A stretch of 35,135 nt of DNA from an uncultured Ilumatobacter sp. (GTDB taxonomy: Bacteria; Actinomycetota; Acidimicrobiia; Acidimicrobiales; Ilumatobacteraceae): NCBI GenBank assembly GCA_938044705.1, contig CALIOL010000011.1:1-35135 (forward strand). Reading direction: 5' to 3'. The notes beneath the pieces are model-generated. The model made no database searches and was not told where the DNA came from. It saw nothing but the letters and a program-made list of their open reading frames with translations. Of this stretch, positions 23,122 to 30,600 are shown one piece after another. The position numbers and the translations under genes are program-made. Position 1 is the stretch's first letter; every line of letters starts with the position of its first letter.

Positions 23122-24059
23122 GATGGGTCACCTACGACAACGGAGGCGACGCGAAGGTCGGCATCGTGCGGGGCCGCGACATTCACGACAGCGGCGATGA
23201 TCGAACGCTGCTGGAACTCCTCCGTGCCGGCCCGGGAGAGATGGACGCCGTGGCCGCAGCGGCAAGCCGATCTGCACCGACCATCACCGTGGAGGAAGCG
23301 ACCCTCCACGCACCGCTCGAACCGCCGTCGGTGAGGGACTTCATGTGCTTCCTCGACCACTATCGCAACGCAACACTCAACCCGGACCTCGACCCGATCT
23401 GGAGCGAGCAACCAGCGTTCTACTTCTCCAATCCGCACGCCACGATCGGACCGGCAACACCAGCGCCGATTTCTCCCGGATGCGACATGTTCGACTTCGA
23501 ACTTGAAGTCGCGTGCGTCATCGGGACTGGCGGCACCAACCTGCACCCCGACGAAGCCGATGCCCACATCGCGGGCTACACGATCTTCTGCGACTGGTCC
23601 GCACGCGACCTGCAGTTCGTGGACATGCAACTCGGGTTGGGGCCGACGAAGGGCAAGGACGGCGCCACCACACTCGGGCCTGCCCTCGTCACCGCTGACG
23701 AGCTCGCAGACCGACGCTCGGGCAAGGGCTTCGATCTCCGCATGCGAGCCTGGATCAACGACGAGTTGGTCACCGACGGGTCGCTCGCCCAACTCGATTG
23801 GTCGTTTGCCGAGATGGTGGCGCACGCCTCTCGAGGCACCGAAGTGAGGGTCGGCGACGTGATCGGCTCGGGCACCGTTCCGATGGGTTGCCTGCTCGAG
23901 CGGGCCATGCGCGATGGCGAAGACTTCCGAGGCTGGCTCGCCGCGGGCGATCGGCTTCGTCTCGACGTCGATGTCCTTGGCACGCTCGACCTCGTGGTCG
24001 CCAACCAACTCCCGTCGCACCCAACTCGCGAAAGCACCGACACGCAAGGACCTAGCTGA
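23118..24059 (+). CDS. fumarylacetoacetate hydrolase-family protein
   Basis: A 313-residue FAH-fold enzyme; the family hydrolyses C-C bonds of beta-diketones or hydrates and decarboxylates 2-oxo acids from aromatic catabolism. The metal-binding site is in F-D-F-E-L-E-V-A-C-V-I-G. The stretch Y-T-I-F-C-D-W-S-A-R-D-L-Q and the loop G-L-G-P-T-K-G-K-D-G-A-T-T-L-G-P follow, then G-D-V-I-G-S-G-T-V-P-M-G-C-L-L-E. ATG 23118 overlaps the MBL stop and has AGGAGAAGG just upstream, a strong site. An open extension back to 22983 lies inside the MBL gene. Exact substrate unknown. Confidence 0.88.
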   Translation: MRWVTYDNGGDAKVGIVRGRDIHDSGDDRTLLELLRAGPGEMDAVAAAASRSAPTITVEEATLHAPLEPPSVRDFMCFLDHYRNATLNPDLDPIWSEQPAFYFSNPHATIGPATPAPISPGCDMFDFELEVACVIGTGGTNLHPDEADAHIAGYTIFCDWSARDLQFVDMQLGLGPTKGKDGATTLGPALVTADELADRRSGKGFDLRMRAWINDELVTDGSLAQLDWSFAEMVAHASRGTEVRVGDVIGSGTVPMGCLLERAMRDGEDFRGWLAAGDRLRLDVDVLGTLDLVVANQLPSHPTRESTDTQGPS

Positions 24060-24060
24060 C

Positions 24061-24675
24061 ATGGCCCGTATCTCACCGCTCCCGATCGAGCAGCTGGAAC
24101 ACCTCACCGAGCGGTTCGAGTTGACCGCGTCGCTCATGGGTTTCGTTCCGAACTCGATGCCGACCATGGCTCGGATCCCTGGACTCGCCGAGGCGTTCTC
24201 CGACCTGGCTGGCGTGGTGCTCGCGAATCCGAACGTTCCCATGGCGCTCAACCAAATGGTCGCCCAGGTGGCGTCGGCGGCCGCCGGGTGTCGCTACTGC
24301 CAGGCGCACACGGCGCACTCGGCGCACAACCTGGGCGTCCCCGCAGAGAAGTTGGCCGATCTGTGGTTGTGGGAGACGAGCGAGCACTTCGATGATGCCG
24401 AGCGGGCGGCGCTCACGCTGGCGTTCAACGCGGCGTCGGTCCCCAACACGGCGAGCATGGAGCACTTCGACGAGCTGAACAGGCACTTCGACGACGAACA
24501 GATACTGGGGATCGTCGCAACGGTCGCCCTGTTCGGGTTCCTCAACCGGTGGAACGACACGTTGGCGACCGACCTCGAAGACAAGCCGACCGCATTCGCC
24601 ACCGAGACACTTGCGTCGAGCGGCTGGCATGCTGGTCGACACGCTGACGACGGCGAATCGCCGTCACGCGACTGA
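24061..24675 (+). CDS. carboxymuconolactone decarboxylase/AhpD-family protein
   Basis: A 204-residue all-helical protein of the CMD/AhpD family. The motif A-A-G-C-R-Y-C-Q-A-H-T-A-H (Cys77, Cys80, His83) is the AhpD-type redox centre, as in peroxidase-like members. It could act as a peroxidase/reductase or, given its neighbours, in a catabolic step. The ATG comes one base after the FAH stop. The region of the open frame before 24061 overlaps FAH and is rejected. It is followed after 12 bp by a TetR gene. Confidence 0.87.
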   Translation: MARISPLPIEQLEHLTERFELTASLMGFVPNSMPTMARIPGLAEAFSDLAGVVLANPNVPMALNQMVAQVASAAAGCRYCQAHTAHSAHNLGVPAEKLADLWLWETSEHFDDAERAALTLAFNAASVPNTASMEHFDELNRHFDDEQILGIVATVALFGFLNRWNDTLATDLEDKPTAFATETLASSGWHAGRHADDGESPSRD

Positions 24676-24687
24676 TTACTGAGGGGC

Positions 24688-25278
24688 ATGGTGTCCAAAC
24701 CCAAACGCATGGAGGAGACGAGCACGGAGAGCCGAAGGCGAATCCTTGACGCCGCCGAGCGGCTGTTTGGCGAGCGAGGGTTCGTCGAGACCTCGCTCGC
24801 CGACGTGGCCGAGCTGTCGGGTATCTCACGCGGCTCGATTCCCTGGCACTTCGAGAACAAGCTCGGCCTGCTCATGGCCGTCGTGGACCGTGCGTCGGCG
24901 CGGGCCGGAGCCACACCGATCACCCCGGTCGTCGACGACTTGGAGAGTTCGATCCTCGAAGTCGGCAAACGCATGCGGGAGCCGCACATGGCGCTGCTTC
25001 ACACACTGCTCGCAGAAGCGAACAAGCCGGACTCACCGATTCGTGAGAGGTACGCGGCACATCACGAACGGGACCGAGATGCGGTTCGGGCCTGGCTCGA
25101 CCACTCCCCCACCGTCGAAGTCCGCGGCCTCGATCCGGCCGACTTGTCCACGTTGCTGTACGCGATGATCATTGGCATCAACGTCCAGTGGCGCATCGAT
25201 CCGGACAAGGTCGACCTCGACACCACCCTTACCGCGATGAGCAGGCTGCTGTCGGCGGCGACCACACCAGCAGAGTGA
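24688..25278 (+). CDS. TetR-family transcriptional regulator (of the MBL/FAH/CMD operon)
   Basis: A 196-residue TetR/AcrR regulator. The N-terminal helix-turn-helix covers about residues 17-62, with I-L-D-A-A-E-R-L-F-G-E-R-G-F and S-L-A-D-V-A-E-L-S-G-I-S-R-G-S-I-P-W-H-F. The C-terminal ligand domain is variable and unassigned. It closes the operon begun at 22141, so it most likely represses that operon and itself through the 26-bp palindrome at 22091-22116. The start is uncertain: ATG 24688 has AGGGG too close; the adjacent GTG 24691 and ATG 24709 are alternatives. Confidence 0.9.
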   Translation: MVSKPKRMEETSTESRRRILDAAERLFGERGFVETSLADVAELSGISRGSIPWHFENKLGLLMAVVDRASARAGATPITPVVDDLESSILEVGKRMREPHMALLHTLLAEANKPDSPIRERYAAHHERDRDAVRAWLDHSPTVEVRGLDPADLSTLLYAMIIGINVQWRIDPDKVDLDTTLTAMSRLLSAATTPAE

Positions 25279-25316
25279 GCGCCGCGGCGTGCCCGACCAG
25301 CACGACCTCCACGTCG

Positions 25317-25322
25317 TACCAT
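25317..25322 (+). promoter_or_regulatory. -10 box of the lipoprotein gene (leaderless)
   Basis: TACCAT stands seven bases before the GTG at 25330. This supports GTG as the true start and a leaderless transcript. Confidence 0.45.
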
Positions 25323-25329
25323 TCGACAC

Positions 25330-25869
25330 GTGGATCGTCCCTGGCGCCGCATTCCCGTGTTGCTCCCACTCGCCGGTCTCGGCTTGGTCGGATGCGGAGA
25401 CGGTGGCGGAGCCGTGCCCGTGCCCGGCGCCGATGACGTGGTCACGGCCCCGGTCGCTTCACTCGAGCTCCCGGCGGTCTCCGAACCGGTCACGAGTGGC
25501 GCTCCCATCACTGCGGCGCCCGCACCCACGACCGAGCGACCGACCAGCAGCGAAGCGCCCGCGGCATCGACCGCGCCAGCGACGACCGTTGCACCGGCCG
25601 CCACCGAACCTGCGGCCGAGACAGCGCCCGACGATGACGTGTTCCTCCGGCTCGGGGACGAAGGGCCCGAGGTGGCCACGATGCAGGCCAAACTCGCGTC
25701 GATCGAATATCTCCCGGCCGGATCGGACACGGGTGTGTTCGACGAGACAACGCGCGCCGGGCTCCGCCAGTTCCAGGCCGACTACGGACTCGGTGTCGAC
25801 GGAATCTTCGGCCCGATCACCGGTCGCGCACTCAACGCAGCCGTCTCATCCATCAACGTCGACAGCTGA
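25330..25869 (+). CDS. putative lipoprotein with peptidoglycan-binding domain
   Basis: A 179-residue exported protein. A basic start (R-P-W-R-R) and hydrophobic core lead to the lipobox L-V-G-C, so Cys22 should be lipidated. Residues about 30-103 are a Pro/Ala/Thr linker that spans the wall. The C-terminal 70 residues are a PG_binding_1 domain (L-R-L-G-D-E-G-P-E-V to G-I-F-G-P-I-T-G-R-A-L). No catalytic domain is present, so it probably anchors or senses the wall rather than cleaving it. It starts with GTG 25330, 51 bp after the TetR stop, with its own promoter, and is followed by two hairpin repeats. Confidence 0.85.
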   Translation: MDRPWRRIPVLLPLAGLGLVGCGDGGGAVPVPGADDVVTAPVASLELPAVSEPVTSGAPITAAPAPTTERPTSSEAPAASTAPATTVAPAATEPAAETAPDDDVFLRLGDEGPEVATMQAKLASIEYLPAGSDTGVFDETTRAGLRQFQADYGLGVDGIFGPITGRALNAAVSSINVDS

Positions 25870-25874
25870 CCCAA

Positions 25875-25982
25875 GCGGTGAGTCTGCGGCCGGGTTCGGG
25901 CGACGGAAACTCACCGCTGACGTGATTCCAGCGGGTGCGGTGAGTCTTCGCCGGGGTTCGGGCGACGGAGACTCACCGCTGA
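25875..25982. repeat. two tandem 46-bp hairpin repeats
   Basis: Copies at 25875-25920 and 25937-25982 match at 42 of 46 positions. Each begins GCGGTGAGTCT and ends ACTCACCGCTGA, so each folds on itself with arms of 9 to 11 bp around a GGTTCGGGCGACGG-containing centre. They fill the gap between convergent genes and end one base before the reductase stop codon. They could be tandem terminators or copies of a dispersed palindromic (REP-like) element. I saw no other copy in this window. Confidence 0.8.
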
Positions 25983-26984
25983 TTAGCGCAGTGACGGGCG
26001 ACCGAGCTCAGCCTGCGCGCGAGGAATGTAGGGCGCCTCGAGCTCCGCAATGTCCTCCTCGGTGAGTTCGATGTCGAGCGAATCGATCGCATCGTCGAGC
26101 TGCTCCAACTTCGTGACGCCGATGATCGGCGCCGTGACGGCCGACTTCGACGACACCCAGGCGAGCGCGATCTGCGCCATTGGACGAACGTGGCGTGCCG
26201 CCACTGCCTCGACCGCAGCGAGGATCGCCGCATCGCTGTCGGCGGTGTAGAGATGCTGGTCGATGCCGTCGGTCTGACCCCGTGTGGTCGTGTTCGCATC
26301 ATCACCGACCGACTTACGCGTGCCAGCCAGGTGACCTCGGGCGAGCGGCGACCACGGGATCACGCCGACGCCTTCGTACTCACACAGTGGGTGCATCTCA
26401 CGCTCGACTTCGCGGGCGAGCAGGTTGTAGTGATCCTGCATGGCAACCATCCGCGCCCAGCCGTTCTGCTCGCTCAGCGACAGCAGCTTGGCGAACTCCC
26501 ACGCGTACATGGAACTCGCCCCGAGGTAGCGAACCTTGCCTTTCTGCACCAAGGAGTCGAGCGCTGCGAGCATCTCCTCGGGCGGAGTGTGCGGATCGAG
26601 CCGATGAATTTGATACAGGTCGATGGTGTCGACACCGAGGCGCCGAAGGCTGTCCTCGCACGCCTGCTCGATGTGCTTGCGCGAGAGGCCACCCATGTTC
26701 GGCCCTGACCCCGTGGGGAAGTGCACCTTCGTCGCGATGACGAGCTCGTCTCGATTCCCGTGTTGGCCCAGGAACTTGCCCGTGACTTCCTCGCTCGCCC
26801 CGTTCGAGTACATGTTCGCCGTGTCGAAGAAGTTGATCCCGGCGTCCAGCGCGCGACGGTAGAACGGCTCGGATTCGTCGGGCTCCAACACCCAGGGGCG
26901 CCACGCTGACGACCCGAAACTCATCGTGCCGAAACACAGTTCGGACACTTGAAGACCGGTTCGACCGAGGCGCACATACTCCAT
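25983..26984 (-). CDS. aldo/keto reductase
   Basis: A 333-residue (alpha/beta)8 NADPH-dependent oxidoreductase of the YghZ/potassium-channel-beta-like group that reduces aldehydes and ketones. The catalytic tetrad is Asp54, Tyr59, Lys86 and His127 (F-F-D-T-A-N-M-Y-S, A-T-K-V-H-F, Y-Q-I-H-R-L-D). NADPH-binding elements are in Q-D-H-Y-N-L and I-P-W-S-P-L-A-R-G. Physiological substrate unknown. ATG 26984 has a leaderless promoter, and an inverted repeat brackets the promoter and start codon. It is divergent from the acyl-CoA synthetase gene. Confidence 0.93.
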   Translation of the reverse strand: MEYVRLGRTGLQVSELCFGTMSFGSSAWRPWVLEPDESEPFYRRALDAGINFFDTANMYSNGASEEVTGKFLGQHGNRDELVIATKVHFPTGSGPNMGGLSRKHIEQACEDSLRRLGVDTIDLYQIHRLDPHTPPEEMLAALDSLVQKGKVRYLGASSMYAWEFAKLLSLSEQNGWARMVAMQDHYNLLAREVEREMHPLCEYEGVGVIPWSPLARGHLAGTRKSVGDDANTTTRGQTDGIDQHLYTADSDAAILAAVEAVAARHVRPMAQIALAWVSSKSAVTAPIIGVTKLEQLDDAIDSLDIELTEEDIAELEAPYIPRAQAELGRPSLR

Positions 26985-27008
26985 GTGAGCGAACGTAGCC
27001 GCTCACAT
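26983..27008. promoter_or_regulatory. promoter and inverted repeat at the aldo/keto reductase start
   Basis: Nine-base arms ATGTGAGCG and CGCTCACAT flank eight bases. The minus-strand -10 box TACGTT (26992-26997) lies within the spacer, seven bases from the ATG, so the dyad covers the -10 box and the transcript start. This is the place for a repressor site. No obvious dedicated regulator gene adjoins. Confidence 0.5.
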
Positions 27009-27093
27009 CGAGGGTCCACTCGGGGATTCGCTTGCGCCCTGCGAGTGGTCGTCGAGTACCGAGCCGAACGCAGCTCACGAGTCGTCGAGCCAG

Positions 27094-27099
27094 TACGGT
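27094..27099 (+). promoter_or_regulatory. -10 box of the acyl-CoA synthetase gene
   Basis: TACGGT stands ten bases before the ATG at 27110; the same hexamer precedes the thioesterase gene. The leader would be at most about four bases. Confidence 0.38.
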
Positions 27100-27109
27100 C
27101 GACCCGGTC

Positions 27110-28678
27110 ATGGGGCTCTTCGACATCGTCAATCGCGCCGGTCTGCTCGACCCGCGACGCGTGCCTGCCCTCGCCACGGCCACGGCGAGGTGGGGGCCAA
27201 CCGTCGCTGCGCCCTACGCGGCCTCCGCGCTCGCCACGCCCGGTGGGCTGGCCCTCATCGACGACCACGGCGACGTCACCTTCGCCGACCTCGACCGGTG
27301 GTCATCCCGGCTTGCAGGAGGTCTGCACCGGCTCGGCGTTCAGCGCGGCGACCACCTCGGTGTGGCATGTCGCAACCACCGCGACTTCGTCGAGCTCACG
27401 GTCGCAGCCGCGAAGGCCGGCATCGGCGTCGTCTACCTCAACACCAGCTCCGCCGCCCCGCAGCTCGCCGACGTGATGGCTCGCGAGCAGATCACGGCGC
27501 TTGCGATCGATGCTGCGCTCCTCAATCTCATCGAACTCGACGGGTTCGACCGCCCAGTGATCGTGGCGGACCGGCACACGAACGAACCGTTGGATGCCCG
27601 CGTCCACACCCTGGAGTCCGTGCGCGATCAGCGCGGTCTCCGGCTACCGCTGCGAGCCTCGCTTCCCATTCCACCGGTCCTGCTCACCTCCGGCACGACG
27701 GGGACGCCAAAGGGCGCTCGGCGCAGCAACAAGTTGGACCCGAATGCCGCGACCGGGATGCTCGACCGGATTCCCTTCCGCCACGACGACGTCACCGCCA
27801 TCACTTCGCCGCTGTTCCACGCCTGGGGACTCGCGCAGATGATCTTGGCGTCAACGCTTGGCTCGACCGTCGCATTGACGACCACGTTCGATGCCGAAGC
27901 AACCTTGGCTCAGATCCAACGCGAGCAGGTCACCGTCTTGGCGGTCGTGCCTGCGATCTTGCAGCGTCTGCTCGCCAGTCCCGCACTCGATGACACCAAC
28001 CTCTCGTCACTGCGCATCGTCGCTTCGAGCGGGTCGGCGTTGCCCGTTCCGGTGGTCGAGGAGTGGCTGGATCGGGTCGGCCCGAACCTCTACAACCTGT
28101 ACGGATCGACCGAGGTCGGCCAAGCCAGCCTTGCAACTCCCGACGACTTGATGGCGGCGTCAGCAACGGCCGGTCGCGTCCTGGCTGGGTCGACCGTCGC
28201 GATCCTCGACTCGAACGGCGAAGAGCTTCCCGCCGGTGAAGTCGGGCGGATCTTCGTCGGCAACGGCGCCCAGTTCGAGCAATACACGGGCGGCGGCGGC
28301 AAAGAGGTCATCGATGGCCTGATGTCATCGGGTGACGTGGGTTTCATGGACGACCGCGGACTGCTGTTCGTGACCGGCCGAGCCGACGACATGATCGTCA
28401 GCGGCGGCGAGAACGTCTTCCCACAGGAGATCGAAGATCTGCTGCTGTCTCACCCCGCGATCAACGACGTTGCGGTCGTGGGCGTCGAAGACGACCGGCT
28501 CGGCCAGCGCCTTGCGGTGTACGCCGTCAAGGCACCGGGCGCACGGCTCTCGGCGGCGGCGACGAAGAAGTTCGTCGCCGAGAATCTCGCTCGCCACAAG
28601 ACGCCGCGCGATGTCCATTTCGTCGACGAGATCCCCCGCACGGCGACGGGCAAGATCCGGCGCAACCAGCTCGTCTGA
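27110..28678 (+). CDS. acyl-CoA synthetase (AMP-dependent ligase)
   Basis: A 522-residue ANL-superfamily enzyme that activates a carboxylic acid with ATP and CoA. The phosphate loop is L-L-T-S-G-T-T-G-T-P-K-G-A, the adenine motif Y-G-S-T-E, the hinge G-R-A-D-D-M-I-V-S-G-G-E-N-V-F, and the C-terminal catalytic Lys lies in P-R-T-A-T-G-K-I-R-R. It resembles mycobacterial FadD-type or medium/long-chain ligases; chain length is not readable. ATG 27110 begins M-G-L-F-D-I-V-N-R-A; the open extension to 27032 is in the promoter region. It is divergent from the reductase gene and convergent with the second response regulator, 12 bp away. Confidence 0.92.
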   Translation: MGLFDIVNRAGLLDPRRVPALATATARWGPTVAAPYAASALATPGGLALIDDHGDVTFADLDRWSSRLAGGLHRLGVQRGDHLGVACRNHRDFVELTVAAAKAGIGVVYLNTSSAAPQLADVMAREQITALAIDAALLNLIELDGFDRPVIVADRHTNEPLDARVHTLESVRDQRGLRLPLRASLPIPPVLLTSGTTGTPKGARRSNKLDPNAATGMLDRIPFRHDDVTAITSPLFHAWGLAQMILASTLGSTVALTTTFDAEATLAQIQREQVTVLAVVPAILQRLLASPALDDTNLSSLRIVASSGSALPVPVVEEWLDRVGPNLYNLYGSTEVGQASLATPDDLMAASATAGRVLAGSTVAILDSNGEELPAGEVGRIFVGNGAQFEQYTGGGGKEVIDGLMSSGDVGFMDDRGLLFVTGRADDMIVSGGENVFPQEIEDLLLSHPAINDVAVVGVEDDRLGQRLAVYAVKAPGARLSAAATKKFVAENLARHKTPRDVHFVDEIPRTATGKIRRNQLV

Positions 28679-28690
28679 CGAATCGGGTGA

Positions 28691-29335
28691 TCAGCCGGCG
28701 AGGTCGTGCTCGTAGGCCCAGATGACCAACTCGACTCGGTTTCGAGCTCCGAGCTTCGACATCGCCGCCGACAGGTGCGCCTTCACTGTGCTGAGCGACA
28801 CGAGCAACTCGCTAGCGATCTCGGCATTCGCCAACCCGCGCGCCACGCACACCACGACATCGGTCTCGCGGTCGGTGAGCGGCGACGCTTCGGCATCGGC
28901 GGGCGACTTCGGCGCGATCACGTTGGCGAGGAGTCGTGTCGTGATCTCGGGCGAAATGAGCGAGTCGCCTTCGGCCGCGGCTCGAATCGCGGCGATGAGC
29001 AATTCCGGCCCGGCGTTCTTCAGCAGGAATCCGGTGGCGCCAGCTTGGAGCGCCCCATAGACGTAGTCGTCGAGGTCGAACGTGGTGATGATCACGACCT
29101 TCAGCGGATCGACGACGTCAGGTCCGGCGACCAGCGTGGTCGCAGCGATGCCGTCGAGCTCAGGCATTCGCACATCGAACAGGCAGACGTCAGGTCGCAG
29201 GTGTTGCGCCTGGGTGACCGCATCTCGGCCGTTGTCAACCTCGGCGATGACCTCGATGCCATCGGTCGCATCGAGGATCATCCGGAAGCCGGTTCGGACC
29301 ATGTCCTGGTCGTCGGCGATGAGGACGCGAATCAC
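28691..29335 (-). CDS. NarL/LuxR-family response regulator (second module)
   Basis: A 214-residue regulator. The receiver domain has A-D-D (7-9), Asp54 in C-L-F-D-V-R-M-P and Lys in F-L-L-K-N-A. The LuxR helix-turn-helix is L-T-D-R-E-T-D-V-V-V-C-V-A-R-G-L-A-N-A-E-I with S-T-V-K-A-H-L. The GTG at 29335 overlaps the kinase stop as GTGA, the same coupling as in the first module. The extension to 29377 is inside the kinase gene. It probably controls the divergent ABC exporter at 30601. Confidence 0.92.
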   Translation of the reverse strand: MIRVLIADDQDMVRTGFRMILDATDGIEVIAEVDNGRDAVTQAQHLRPDVCLFDVRMPELDGIAATTLVAGPDVVDPLKVVIITTFDLDDYVYGALQAGATGFLLKNAGPELLIAAIRAAAEGDSLISPEITTRLLANVIAPKSPADAEASPLTDRETDVVVCVARGLANAEIASELLVSLSTVKAHLSAAMSKLGARNRVELVIWAYEHDLAG

Positions 29336-30504
29336 GAATCGACCCGTCCCAGCGGAATCGACGTCGACGTTCTCCACCCTGCCGCAGGTCGGGCCTCCGA
29401 CTCGAAGGTGCCACCCAGTGCCTCGACTCGTTCGCGCATGCCGATCTGACCGTATCCGCTGCCGGAATTGCGCGTCGTCGGCACGCCGTCGTTGTCGACG
29501 ACCATCTCGACGACGTCGTCGTGACGTGTCACGGCGACGTCGACGAACGTGACGTCACGGCTATGTCGACGAGCATTCGTGATCGACTCCTGGGCAATGC
29601 GGAACAACGCCGCGCCGACGCCAGCGGGAAGGTCATCGAGACGAGGGTCGCCGGTGATGTGGACACCAGGGCGGCCGGTCGGATCGGCGAGCACATCGAG
29701 CGAATCGGCCGAGACCGTGCGGGCGTGATCATCGTCGCTGCGCAAGATCCCGACCATGCGGCGCATCTCGTCGATCGAATCGTTCGCGATCTTCTCGATG
29801 GAGCGCAGCGCGTCGGCGGCTGCCTCCGGATTCGTCGCAGCGACGTACTGCCCGGCCTGAGCCTGGACGGCGATCGCAGAGACGTGATGGGCCACCGTGT
29901 CGTGCAGCTCGCGGGCGAGCGCGTTGCGTTCGGTCAGTCGGATCTGCTTGTTGCGGTCATCGACCAGGCGAGCTCGGTACCGCATCGCAAGCGCGAACCC
30001 ACCGACGACCAGCCACGGCACCACGAACAGCCAGTCGTCGAGACGCAGGTCGTCCGCCGACCACTCCACGGTCGCCGCAGTTGCGGCGCTCGCGACGAAG
30101 CCGATGGCGACGTGCTGCGGCGTCGCCCAACGACACAGCGAATACACCAGCAGGACGCCGGCGAGGCCAGCCGGCGACCCCGCATCCTCAACGGTCAGAT
30201 CGCGCAGCGCCACGGCGAGACACACCGCCGCCACGACGTCGACGCTCACGATCGCGATCAACGGCATCTGGCGCCGGAACGGGATGAACGCCACTGCGAC
30301 CATCGCGGGGACGAGATGAGCCCACGTCGGCACCGAGTCCTCGAATGGCAAGAAGGGAAGCGTCAGCAGCGCGAGCACGACCGCGAGCGCCCAGTCACGA
30401 CCACGGCGCGGCGGGATCGGCTGAACGACGGCGACCGCTTCGAGTCGTTCCCGGATCCGCAACTGCACGTCGTCACGGTACTCAGACCGGCCGTCGGCGC
30501 TCAT
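29332..30504 (-). CDS. sensor histidine kinase, HisKA_3 type (second module)
   Basis: A 390-residue membrane kinase with five or six hydrophobic segments (about 38-175) and little outside the membrane. His201 lies in L-A-R-E-L-H-D-T-V-A-H-H. The ATPase domain carries Q-E-S-I-T-N-A-R-R-H-S, V-V-D-N-D-G and G-Y-G-Q-I-G-M-R-E-R. ATG 30504 has GAGAGG upstream, and the residues before it in the open frame are antisense to the ABC gene. It is coupled to its response regulator by GTGA and divergent from an ABC-2 exporter. This layout is common for antimicrobial-peptide or lipid stress resistance systems. Confidence 0.92.
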   Translation of the reverse strand: MSADGRSEYRDDVQLRIRERLEAVAVVQPIPPRRGRDWALAVVLALLTLPFLPFEDSVPTWAHLVPAMVAVAFIPFRRQMPLIAIVSVDVVAAVCLAVALRDLTVEDAGSPAGLAGVLLVYSLCRWATPQHVAIGFVASAATAATVEWSADDLRLDDWLFVVPWLVVGGFALAMRYRARLVDDRNKQIRLTERNALARELHDTVAHHVSAIAVQAQAGQYVAATNPEAAADALRSIEKIANDSIDEMRRMVGILRSDDDHARTVSADSLDVLADPTGRPGVHITGDPRLDDLPAGVGAALFRIAQESITNARRHSRDVTFVDVAVTRHDDVVEMVVDNDGVPTTRNSGSGYGQIGMRERVEALGGTFESEARPAAGWRTSTSIPLGRVDS

Positions 30505-30600
30505 CCACCTCTCGGCCGAACATCGACCGCGAGTCGTCGTACTTTCGGACACGGAACAGTGTTCAGACGGCCGATTCCAACCCGAGCCGGCGAGCGCACG
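30505..30600. promoter_or_regulatory. divergent control region, second kinase and ABC exporter
   Basis: This 96-bp gap holds GAACA-G-TGTTC (30554-30564), a short perfect dyad that is a candidate site for the second response regulator. TACTTT at 30540-30545 (+) is a possible -10 box for the ABC genes. The first module's CTCCACCC motif is absent, so the two systems appear insulated from each other. Confidence 0.3.

Noticed and set aside
23094-24251. 385-codon minus-strand frame
   Set aside because: Antisense to the FAH and CMD genes, which are part of a tightly coupled operon with family motifs.
26983-27008. Resemblance of GTGAGCG...CGCTCAC to the lac operator
   Set aside because: Half-sites look alike, but the eight-base spacer differs and no LacI-type gene adjoins; treated as an unassigned inverted repeat.
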